Shown here piece by piece: positions 35,812-44,649 of a DNA stretch of 64,000 nt; position 1 is the stretch's first letter, and every line of letters begins with the position of its first letter. A model generated the notes under the pieces. That model was not told the DNA's origin. It did no database searches and worked only from the letters and a program-made list of their open reading frames with translations. The position numbers and the translations under genes were made by a program. The DNA is from Erythroxylum novogranatense (lineage: Eukaryota; Streptophyta; Magnoliopsida; Malpighiales; Erythroxylaceae), in the NCBI GenBank assembly GCA_029891385.1, contig CM057225.1, positions 10,412,060-10,476,059 on the forward strand. Direction: 5' to 3'.

Positions 35812-37700
35812 TATTGGGACCCGAATTTGGAAGTCTTAAAGGCTAAATTATAGCTTGACTTCTTCATAACATTTGTAGCCCCATGTCTCTAGTTTAATTT
35901 CCAAAAAGAATCAGATCAATCGGAGCTCTACCAACCGAGATATATCCAAAATACTAAACACTGTTCAAACTTTTACAACCGATCAGCTCACTTTGATCGG
36001 GTTGATCCTTTTCCGTTTAATGACAAAACCGATCTATATAGTATGAAAAGATAGAAAAATGTCTTAGGAATCCAACGCTTCAAAAATCGACTCAATCGGA
36101 GGTCTACACAAAAAGTTATGGCCAAAAGAAGGAAGAGGGGTCAAAAACACAAAAGCAGACGATGATGTCAGCACAGACACAAATTTGTCTGTGATGACGT
36201 CAGCACAGACGCAAAAATTCGTTTGTGGTGACGTCAGCACAGATGCAAAAATTTATCTGTGATGACGTCAGTACAGACGCAAAAATTCGTTTGTGATGAC
36301 GTCATCACAGACGAAGATGACGTCATCACAGACGAAAAATGAAGACTAACTTCGTCTGACCCCTTTCTCCAGAATATCTCCACTTAGAAAGATCATAACT
36401 TTCAACTCAAAACTCCAAATTAGACACGGTTTGATTCGTTGGAAAGATAAGAGACAAATATACAACTTTCCGGAAGGAAATTTTGGCAAAATCTATCTTT
36501 AACAATCCCAAAATTGCCCCTAAAGTCAGAGGATCAGACTTTCGTTCCTGCACCAACACTACACCCAAATCTTAACTTCATGATACTATTTGAGACTCTT
36601 AGGCACATAATTGAAATTCGATGTCTTCTTACAAAATGTAGCCATAAATCGCTAGTTTAATCCAAATCAAGAATCATCTCGTTTGGATTACTATAGAAAA
36701 CCTTATGGTTAAAATACTGAAGCATATTCAGTGAACATTTTTCAGATCACTACCAATCTTGTCTCCAAATCTTTCCTTATCATAACTCATACCAAGATCA
36801 CTCTTTCTACTCTCTTGTCCAATATTTTCATGCTTTATATCAATGGAAAGATAAAACAACCTCTAAAATGTTCATAAAGAACTCCAAAGTAACTTCACCC
36901 TCTAGATAAGTCAATTTTTCAATCAAAGTTTCTGCCAGTTTAGCAATCACCTAAGCAATATCCAAACTTCAATTTATCATAACTTCTTGCCCCGATATCA
37001 AAAAATTGCATACTTTATGGCGTTAGAAAGCTGGAAACATGAACTACAACTTTCATTAAGACCACTTTGGCCAAATATATCTAGATCAGTACAGATTTGC
37101 CATTGAAGTTTCTAACACCATTCCAACATATCAACTTCACATATCAACACATCACCACAAGCTCTTCAACGAATTCCTCTCAAACACAAAACACACAAAT
37201 CTATACACAATTGATATTCTTACAGAATTGATCTTTCATATCCATATATAAATCCATGTCTCATTAACATCATAAGATAAATGTTTATAAAATTAAATGG
37301 CATTCCAAGCCATATTACAACATCAGTATTCAAGTCCAAGTACAAAAGATACAAAACTCCACCATTCTCCACATATCACTGAAATCTTATTCTTACAATA
37401 ATCTAACTTAAAACACCACATGCATAACCAACCAAATTGTCTTTACTTTCTAATTTCTTCAAAATTTTACACTTTCACTTTCTATTTCTTGATTTCAACT
37501 TCCATTTCAATCCACTCATCCACTTGAACTTTCATAACCCATACAAATCTATTTGAAACCCAAAGTTATCAAATCAAACAAATCTTTTCTCATCAATTTC
37601 CTTAAGGCAAAAATATCTATAACTCCATTCATATACAAAAAATCTTATCAAATTTTTATTTTCATATTTTCAATTTTTACTAAAAGATTGAGGTCCAACA
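35812..37700 (-). repeat. TGTTGG-family LTR, copy B
   Basis: 1889 bp; first bases decayed to TATTGGG. Shares TGACGTCA array (36195-36325). Its outer end is the right end of the composite, next to TSD ATTAG. Confidence 0.9.
36195..36325. repeat. TGACGTCA palindrome array, copy B
   Basis: Exact sites at 36195, 36229, 36263, 36297 (34-bp period) and an extra one at 36318, 21 bp on. One more unit than copy A, so the array has changed copy number since the LTRs were identical. Confidence 0.9.
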
Positions 37701-38048
37701 ATTAGTGTATTTTTTTATTTTCTAAAGTTTTGTATTAAGATTAGGTCAATTTGTAAAATCAGCAGACCGAAATAAATTGTATTTATAAAAAGGTCCCCGA
37801 GGCCATTGAATTGTTTATGTCAGTTGTCTTCCGCATAAATTATAATGTGTGTGTGTATGTGTTAAAGTAATTGAATTGTTTATGTAAGTTGTCTTCCGCA
37901 TAAATTATAATGTGTGTGTGTATGTGTTAAAGAAAAAAAAATTGTACTGAGTTTTGACTGAGTGATGTAGCACGCCACCCTCGCAGGGCACGGATTCGGA
38001 TATCACCATCGATTTCGAGTTCGGGTCATACGGGAGTGGGGTCTTACA
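37701..38048 (+). repeat. Solo LTR, right portion
   Basis: Resumes at the ATTAG target site and ends in GGGTCTTACA. Complement of the block TCCCGTATGACC...ATCGATGGTGATATCCG found at 54385 and 62320, which fixes the family. Confidence 0.9.
37805..37934 (+). repeat. 65-bp tandem duplication
   Basis: ATTGAATTGTTTATGT units start at 37805 and 37870, each with a TGTGTGTGTATGTG run. Not present in the related LTR at 54378, so recent within this copy. Confidence 0.85.
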
Positions 38049-38279
38049 TTTTCCATGTTTATCTTCCATTGAACTGCAGTCCTACTTTGATTATCAATCA
38101 ATCGAATTCTGATTTGTGAATTCAAACATCTATGAGTTAACACCAAGATCATCATCTCTAGCTTCCTTTTTACTGCTAAAAACTTGCTCTTCAATTTGAT
38201 CCTCTTCTTCACTCTTACTGAGCTTGCAATCTCCTCCATAATCTTCAGCATAGCTGGCAGCATGAAACAACATAAATCA
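38049..38279 (-). repeat. Copia-2 5' LTR, right part
   Basis: Matches 18399-18629 closely and ends at the same TGATTTATG terminus. Host sequence follows. Confidence 0.88.
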
Positions 38280-38295
38280 ACAACCACGGGTCTAC

Positions 38296-40060
38296 ATAAG
38301 TGTGGAATTTCGAGCATTTGCTAATTTTTTGGAGCAGATCAAATTTGCCGCCTATATGACTGTGAAGAGCATCGTGACTTGCTCTATTTATTTTAGTAGC
38401 ATTATGAGTTTTGTAGCTACTCAGAGTACCATTCTCGGCCATGGATTTCACTATTTCAGTAAGCATAGCTCTAGGTCTTTTGCGCTTATACTTTCAAAAC
38501 AGTTCATTATAACTGTTTTCTTAAATGGTTTTCCTACTTAGATTCCTGGAAGCAGATCTCTCAGGATGTATTCAGCAACTGATTACGACATACGAATCTC
38601 TGAACCAGCATTTGGTTGAGTGCAATGCCTATATAGGTTGGTTGTTGCATATATAATTTCATCAAAAAACTTGTTTAAAAAAATATGGTTGATTTGTGAT
38701 GTGCTTATGGATGTAGAAACAAGCAAGAATGACGAGTTCTACCAACAGCTTGTGATGTACTTCGGGCAAACCACCCAATCGTATAGCACCATCACCCTTC
38801 TAACCAACCTACTTTGTGCCAATGATAATGATCGTCGACCACTGGATCTTATCCAGTGTTCTTTTTCTGTTTCCGAAGCCACTATGGTTTGTTCCTAATA
38901 GCATGATGCACTTTATAGATTACAGATCTCTACTGCATAGTTGTTCATTCCTATATACACATTTCATTTCCAAGTTTCAATCAAGGAGCTAAATTTAGTA
39001 GGAAATATTGTGCTCATGTTCTTCTCAAGCGTGGAGATATCAAAAATTGAGATCACAAACATCATTAGTGCTTACGAAAAGCACAAAGCTACTTGCGAGA
39101 TTGTGTGGATCCCAAGTTTAGAACAGTGGACTGAAGTTGTTGTTAGTAAGTTCAACAACCTCCAAGCTTTGATGGCATGGTACATAATCTGCAAACTGGA
39201 GTTGTTGCATACTATGGTGGTTAAGTTCGTGAAAAATAAGTGGCAATTTGGAAGCAAACCTATGCTTGTTGTGCTTCATCATAAGGGGAAGTTGAGTTGT
39301 TCTGATGCATTCCATATGGTCCAGATTTGAGGAGTCGATGCCTTCCTTTTCACTAATTCTAGACAAAAAGAACTTTGGATGCAACAGACATGGAAGCTTG
39401 ACATCCTCATCCAAAGCATTCAGACCAACCAATCAATCATATGGAATTGGGTAACTTGAGTTTGAATTCTTTTATGTTTTTCTTTTTTTAAGGAATTTAC
39501 TTGAAATTACAATCCGCGACTTTTTTGCTGGTTAGATTATAAATCAGAAGTTAATTTTCTTATTTGGAGGCAAAAACATGGACGAGGTGAAGGAAATTAT
39601 ATAGTCAGCAGTTAGTACAGGACATGAATTTATGATTATGCGTGTCGAGAATGACTTCCACGAGCAACAATTCAAGAGTACCACGCACGAATAACTCAAA
39701 AGCAAGACGGTCTTGCTTAATTAGAGGGAACAGTGGCAATTATTTAAGCTGAGGCTGGAGAGTATGCTCTTTTCCAAAATTCAAGTTAGTGTTAATGCTG
39801 AAACAGACACAATTTTGTTTGGAATCCAAAAGCTTCTGAGCCATAGCAAAACCACAGAATGGGCTATGCTTTCCCAAGGATCAGAAATTAAGGTCTGTGG
39901 ACTTGGATCTGTAGTAAAGCAAACATTTCTCAAGTCTTCTCAATGGTCGGCACAAGCAACCCATGGCATTACAACGGCTTTTTAAGATTACTATCGGGAG
40001 CTCTGGAAGTTCCAACTTCCTCCATATCACATGGAATTCCTACCTTACGGCCCTTACATC
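38296..40060 (+). pseudogene. Sieve element occlusion (SEO/SEOR) family gene, decayed
   Basis: Exon-like blocks in SEO order. About 38296-38645: A-A-Y-M-T-V-K-S-I-V-T-C and Q-L-I-T-T-Y-E-S-L. 38700-38895: a weaker block. 38962-39453: VSIKELNLVGNIVLMFFSS, the thioredoxin-like fold start, then T-C-E-I-V-W-I-P-S, M-A-W-Y, W-Q-F-G-S-K-P-M-L-V-V-L and D-A-F-L-F-T. 39534-40060: L-I-F-L-F-G-G-K-N-M-D-E-V, L-E-S-M-L-F-S-K-I-Q and T-E-W-A-M-L-S-Q-G-S. A GT...AG intron of about 80 bp lies near 39454-39533. SEO proteins form phloem protein bodies in sieve elements. Disabled by TGA at 39328-39330 where the family has Trp, TAA and TAG near 39691 and 39721, and loss of the Cys-rich C-terminus. The 5' part is missing: Copia-2 abuts it. 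Confidence 0.82.
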
Positions 40061-40134
40061 CCATTTTAGCTTCTGTTCCCTTAGTGTAATTCTATCATGA
40101 AGATGAACATTACTTTCTCTTGTGATCACCCACA

Positions 40135-40632
40135 TATCATGTTACTTCTACCACCGCTACCACAAACCTTGTTGCTAGTGCCACATCTGTTGGTACCTCA
40201 AGTGCTACTGCTATAGCAAAAAAAATTGGAGCTAGTAGCCTTACTAGTGCCGAAGTTTTTGATAAATCTAGCATTGCTGCTACAAACATTGGAGGCATGG
40301 AAATTGGTAGTGCCACCTCCATTGGCGATACGTCTACTGCTACAGTCACAACTATTGGAGCTAGTGGCCTTATTAGTGTCGAAGTTCTTGATAAATCTAG
40401 CATTGCTGCTACAAAAATTGGAACCATAAAAATTGGTAGTGCCACCTCCATTGTTGATACCTGGAGTGTTGCAACAACAAGTATTGGAACTAGTAGCCTT
40501 TTTAGTGTCGGAGTTTTTGATACCTCTAGGAATGCCACTTCAAACATAGCACTTAGCCGTGGTTTTGATGCTGCTTTTGTTGAAACTTCCACCATTAAAA
40601 CATCTAATGTTGCTAGCAAAACATATCCTTGA
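40135..40632 (+). other. Open frame made of 129-bp (43-codon) tandem repeats
   Basis: Open without stop for about 165 codons, ATG only at 40297. Repeats start at 40231 (G-A-S-S-L-T-S-A-E-V), 40360 (G-A-S-G-L-I-S-V-E-V) and 40489 (G-T-S-S-L-F-S-V-G-V), rich in Ala, Ser, Thr, Ile and Gly. The opposite strand is also open from 40619 to 40137 (Val/Ala/Leu-rich). I do not recognise a family on either strand, and repetition alone can keep both frames open. Lies 75 bp after the SEO remnant and 50 bp before Copia-3. Coding status undecided. Confidence 0.4.
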
Positions 40633-40682
40633 ATTATGCTGATTCTCTTCTTCGTAACGTGAGTGTGTTTTTCAGTTTCTGT

Positions 40683-41778
40683 TGTAAACGATCTAGAAGG
40701 GGGGGTTAAATAGATCTTTAAAGCTTTTTGAAAAATTCTACAATAAAATCAGAAGTTAATTCACACAAAAACAATTTAATCAAATCTAAATGTAAAGAGT
40801 AGGGAAGAAGAGCAAACACTGTTTTTATAGAGGTTCAGTGCTAAGACCTACGTCCTCTACCTAAGCTCCCACTTAGGATTTTACAAACCACTTTATTGCA
40901 CACTTTGTAGTTCAGTGTGAACTTTTACAATACCACTTGATTTTCGACTCAAGCTACCTTTACAATCGATTTGTTTTCCGGTACAAATCCTACCTCACAC
41001 GTGACCTTTCACTAGTCACTCAAATTATAAGAGAAATAAGATAACGATTGAAGAACAAAGCTCAGTACAATGGTGTAACAAAATAAGAACACTAATGAGC
41101 AATTTTGGAGCAATAGAAGAGTATTTTCACTTGTATAACTTCTCTAGTATTTTTCCTTGATCATCCACTCTTATACTTGAAGGAAAATAGCTGTTGGAAT
41201 CCATTCTAGTCATTGCATGATTGTTATGACCGTTCCTTAACATCCTCCTTTCCATTTGTGACTAATTAACTTGTTGGTATTAATTTCCTGCACCCATAAG
41301 TCGACTTGTCGTCATGTATAAGTCGACTTGTGACAATATTTTTCGTAAAATTTTATCTCCGCTCTTCTATAAGTCGACTTGTGCTGTGTAAGTCGACTTG
41401 TGTCATTCGATAAGTCAACTTATGTACTATTAGTCGACTTGTGTTGACATATCTTCATATGTTAGTCGACTTATGCTGTTCTAGTCGACTTATGTTGTTC
41501 GGATCTTGATATATAAGTCGACTTATGATGTGCTAGTCGACTTATGTAGGCTCCAATGGTAATATCCATTCAAATCTTCTACAATCTTCATTATTAATGT
41601 CTCTTGCACTTATAAGGAAACTTCCATCTTGATTCTTCAATGATTAATCACTTGCCCATCTTGATTTGCACAATAATAATCCCAAAATACCTTAAATAAT
41701 TTCTTAACTAATTCTAGATATTTTATTATTATCAAAACATAAAAGGGATTTAATTTGTCAACCACCATTGGTCCAACA
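40683..41778 (-). repeat. Copia-3 3' LTR
   Basis: 1096 bp, direct repeat of 47358-48432. Holds ten GTCGAC-type palindromes at 41298-41543. A TATAAG box candidate lies near 41172 on the coding strand, so the array is on its upstream (U3) side. Confidence 0.95.
41298..41543. repeat. Array of ten (A/T)AGTCGACTT palindromes, 3' LTR
   Basis: Sites start at 41298, 41320, 41371, 41390, 41412, 41431, 41463, 41482, 41515 and 41534. Many gaps are exactly 19 bp. Nine keep GTCGAC; 41412 reads GTCAAC. Confidence 0.92.
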
Positions 41779-41779
41779 A

Positions 41780-42581
41780 TCTCCCCCTTTTTTATAATGA
41801 CAAAATATTTAGAAATTGAAAAGAAATTTGAAAAACACGAAACTTGATCAAGGTTTTTAATCCCTTTTCTTGATGGTTAGTTTGTCTCCCCCTTTATTTA
41901 TTATTCAATGAATTTAATAGAAATCAAGATAGTCGCAAATCAAACACACACACTCCCCCTCAATCAAATCTCCCCCTCAATCAAATATCAATTTCCAATA
42001 TTACTCCCCCTTTTTATCATAATCAAAAATCAATATGAAAAATGGTCTCAAAGGCAGTTAATAAACAAACACACATCAAACATAAATAAAGGCAAGAGTC
42101 ATTACAAAACATAACAATCCAACAATTAATACAAATATCAGAAAGTCATAAGAAGCATCACACATATGAAATAGCAAAAGAAGAAATGTTGGTCGAGGCT
42201 AAAGTCAATACACATCATAATGAAGAATCATCATGCCTACAACCTAACTTCTTAAAAATCTTCTTGAGCATACGGTGTTAGGCATCAACTTTCTTCGCCA
42301 TCTGTGTAAACACACTCTGAATATTATTGTTTACGGAGAATGAAAAGAAGAATAGGTTTTAAAGAATCCGTGTAGACATAAGTCGACTTGTTTACCTCCA
42401 TAAGTCGACTTAGACACCAATTAGTCGACTTAGACACCCATTAGTCTACTAGAATGTGTTAAAAAATCCAAATTAGTCACTTTTCAGCCCAAGTGTAAAT
42501 CATGATGAAGGGATCTTCAGATGTGATTGCACATTTGCCTCATAATTTGACCATTTGATATATTAATGAATGTAAACAAAT
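41780..42581 (-). other. Copia-3 3' non-coding region with repeated PPT-like tracts
   Basis: No domain seen. CTCCCCC-type tracts (purine on the coding strand) at 41780-41794, 41884-41895, 41953-41960, 41970-41977 and 42003-42015; the first abuts the LTR and is the likely PPT. Four more GTCGAC-like palindromes at about 42379-42449. Confidence 0.8.
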
Positions 42582-42881
42582 TCAACCAAACGAATTTAAA
42601 TCCCACATGTCTAGTTTCAATTTAATATTCACAAACACATCTTCCTTAAGAGGTTTAGTAAAAATATAAGCTAATTGGTCACTATATGATACATGCTTCA
42701 AGCAAATGTCACCTTTTAAACAATGATCACGGATGAAATGATGTCTAATTTCTATATGTTTCGTTCTACTATGCAGAATTGGATTTTTGCTCAAACAAAT
42801 TGCACTGGTATTATCACAATAAATTGGAATATTTTTAACCACAATACCATAGTCAAGTAATTGATGTTTAATCTAAAGAAC
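42582..42881 (-). pseudogene. Copia-3 RNase H, C-terminal part
   Basis: Reads I-Y-C-D-N-T-S-A-I-C-L-S-K-N-P, R-T-K-H-I-E-I-R-H-H-F-I-R-D and L-A-Y-I-F-T-K-P-L. Separated from the previous segment by two stops in the 42843-42884 stretch, at sites where Gln and Trp are usual. Confidence 0.88.
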
Positions 42882-43613
42882 TTAGGCACATGCACTCCCA
42901 GCTGCTACATATTCAGATTCAGCAGTGGAAATAGCTACACTAACTTGCTTTTTACTAGCCCAAGATATCAAAGATGATCCTAGGAAATGGCACAAGCCAT
43001 TAGTGTTTTTTCTATCTATCCTATAGCCACTATGATCAGCATCAATATAAACATACAAATCAAATGATTCACAACTGGGATACCATAAACCATGATTAAC
43101 AGTTCTACTCAAATATCTAAAAATTCTTTTGCAAGCACTCAAATGAGAAATCTTAGGACAGGATTGAAATCTAGCACAAAGACATGTGGCAAACATAATA
43201 TCAGGTCTAGAAGCAGTTAAATACAAGAGAGAGCCGATCATACTTCTATAGAGTTTTTGATCAACATCTTCTTCATGTTCATGTTTCTCCAAGACCAAAT
43301 TTGTTGCCATTGGTGTTGCTGCCACTTTGCATCCTTCCATTTTGAACTTCTTTAGAAGCTCCTTGGTATACTTAGATTGGTGGATGATAATGTCATTTTT
43401 GTGTTGCTTGATTTGCAATCCAAGAAAGAACTTGAGTTCCCCCATCATGCTCATTTCAAATTCACTTTGCATTAAATCACTAAATTCTTTTCACAAAAAT
43501 TCATTAGTGGCACCAAACATAATATCATCAACATATATTTGACATATAAGCATATCTTGATCAACATGTTTAATGAACAAGGTATTATCAATCTTACCAC
43601 GAACATACCCATG
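42882..43613 (-). pseudogene. Copia-3 reverse transcriptase, second half, and RNase H start
   Basis: The catalytic C-Q-I-Y-V-D-D-I-M-F-G-A-T lies at about 43510-43545, after a stop at 43614. A further stop near 43488 precedes the open part. Then MSMMGELKFFLGLQIKQ, L-L-Y-L-T-A-S-R-P-D-I and the RNase H boxes Y-I-D-A-D-H-S-G-Y and STAESEYVAAGSA. Ends at TAA 42882-42884. Confidence 0.88.
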
Positions 43614-43976
43614 TTAAGTTAGAAAAGTACTTAACCTTTCATACCAGGCTCTAGGTGCTTGCTTCAACCCATAGAGTGCCTTCTTGAGTTTGTAGACATA
43701 ATCTGGATGTTCATGATCTTCAAATCCCGGAGGTTGTTTGACATAGATATCCTCTTGAATATATCCATTGAGAAATGCACTCTTGACGTCCATTTGATTT
43801 AATTTGATCCTTTTATGTGACGCAAAAACACATAATAGTCTAATTGCCTCCAACCGAGCCACAGGAGCATATGTCTCATTATAATCAAGGCCTTCTTCTT
43901 GATAAAATCCTTGAGCCACTAACCTTAATTTATTTTTAATCGCTTCACCATTCTCATCATATTTTATCCGATTTAC
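43614..43976 (-). pseudogene. Copia-3 reverse transcriptase, first half
   Basis: [30 protein letters not shown], given here as its family motif split at E-T-Y-A-P-V-A-R, then [10 protein letters not shown] and K-A-L-Y-G-L-K-Q-A-P-R-A-W-Y. Upstream limit is a TAG at 43977-43979 where the RT entry motif (G-V-K-W) has Trp. Confidence 0.88.
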
Positions 43977-43979
43977 CTA

Positions 43980-44649
43980 CTTGACTCCAATAATAGTCTT
44001 GTCCTTTGGTGGAGCTACCAAATCCCATACATCATTCCCCTTGAATTGATTAAGCTCTTCTTGCATAGCTAATAGCCAATTTTCATCTTCAAGAGCTTCT
44101 TCTATATTCTTGGGTTCTACTAATGAGATGAAGGCTGAATTGCTCATATTCTCATAGACATTTCTCCTGGTTCTTAAACCATCATTCAAATCACCAATTA
44201 CTTGCTTCATAGGATGGTTCTTTGCTTTTGCCCACGTTTTAATGTTGGGTACATGATTTTCTTCATCTAACTTCAATTCCTCAATCTTGGAATCAATTTC
44301 TTCAACTGAATTTCCTGCATCATCATCAAAATAAACCTTTCTTGGGGGTGAAATCATATCATCGAATTTAACATGAATACTTTCTTCAACGCACTTAGTC
44401 CTATTATTATAAACTCTAAAAGCCTTATTAGTTTGAGAATAACCAATAAACACACCAACATCTAATTTTGAATCAAATTTTTTCTAAATTGTTCTTTCCA
44501 TTATTATGAATGAAAACTTTACAACCAAAAGGATGAAAATAAGAAATATTGGGTTTGTTACCTTTCCAAAGCTCGTATGGTGTCTTATTTTTGTCTTTTC
44601 GTAAATGCACCCTATTGATGACATAGCACGCGGTATTCACTGCTTCCGC
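43980..44649 (-). pseudogene. Copia-3 integrase C-terminal domain and linker
   Basis: Contains V-F-I-G-Y-S-Q-T-N-K-A-F-R-V-Y-N, V-E-E-S-I-H-V-K-F-D-D, an acidic linker, and M-Q-E-E-L-N-Q-F-K-G-N-D-V-W at the RT entry. A frameshift lies near 44470. Upstream border is TGA 44650-44652, at the Trp of the family box K-S-F-W-A-E-A. Confidence 0.85.

Larger units (their letters stand above)
28596..37700. mobile_element. 9.1-kb composite LTR insertion with inverted ends
   Basis: Bounded by TGTTGGACC at 28596 and its complement GGTCCAACA ending at 37700, with TSD ATTAG at 28591-28595 and 37701-37705. The sequence after the right TSD continues the host LTR exactly where it stopped on the left. Inside, in order: LTR-C (+), inverted-repeat left arm 29616-31008, spacer 31009-31782, right arm 31783-33176, LTR-A (-) 33181-35043, a 768-bp interior, LTR-B (-) 35812-37700. 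No coding domain. Both outer termini are the same U3-side LTR end, which a normal element cannot show. A Mutator-type explanation is less likely because ends are TG/CA and the TSD is 5 bp. Confidence 0.8.
24647..38048 (+). mobile_element. Solo LTR of a chromovirus, with TSD, split by a composite insertion
   Basis: TGTAACATCC...CTTACA flanked by TTTTC on both sides (24642-24646 and 38049-38053), all inside the Copia-2 LTR. LTR sequence is 24647-28595 plus 37701-38048, about 4.3 kb. It matches the reverse complement of the 54378-58902 LTR at the start, at the hairpin module and at the end. No PBS, PPT or coding domain lies between the TSDs apart from the nested insertion, so this is an unequal-recombination product. 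Plus orientation. Confidence 0.9.
17714..38279 (-). mobile_element. Ty1/copia element Copia-2, multiply interrupted
   Basis: Minus-strand copia element: 3' LTR part 17714-18629, coding 18692-23490, 5' LTR 23994-24646 continuing at 38049-38279. The Tekay-like element entered its 3' LTR and a chromovirus solo LTR entered its 5' LTR. LTR inner end is TGATTTATG on the coding strand, next to a PPT. The distal part of the 3' LTR lies left of the window, so its full LTR length and its TSD cannot be checked. The right flank after 38279 is host DNA with an SEO pseudogene. Confidence 0.88.

Noticed and set aside
28596..37700. Mutator-like DNA transposon with long terminal inverted repeats
   Set aside because: Ends are TG/CA, a 5-bp TSD fits best (an 8-bp ATTAGTGT match is only possible because the element begins with TGT like the target), and LTR, PPT and PBS features are inside. 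No transposase seen.
41780..42581. Env-like third gene of a Sirevirus
   Set aside because: The 3' region of Copia-3 is AT-rich with PPT-like tracts; no long frame, signal peptide or membrane segments.
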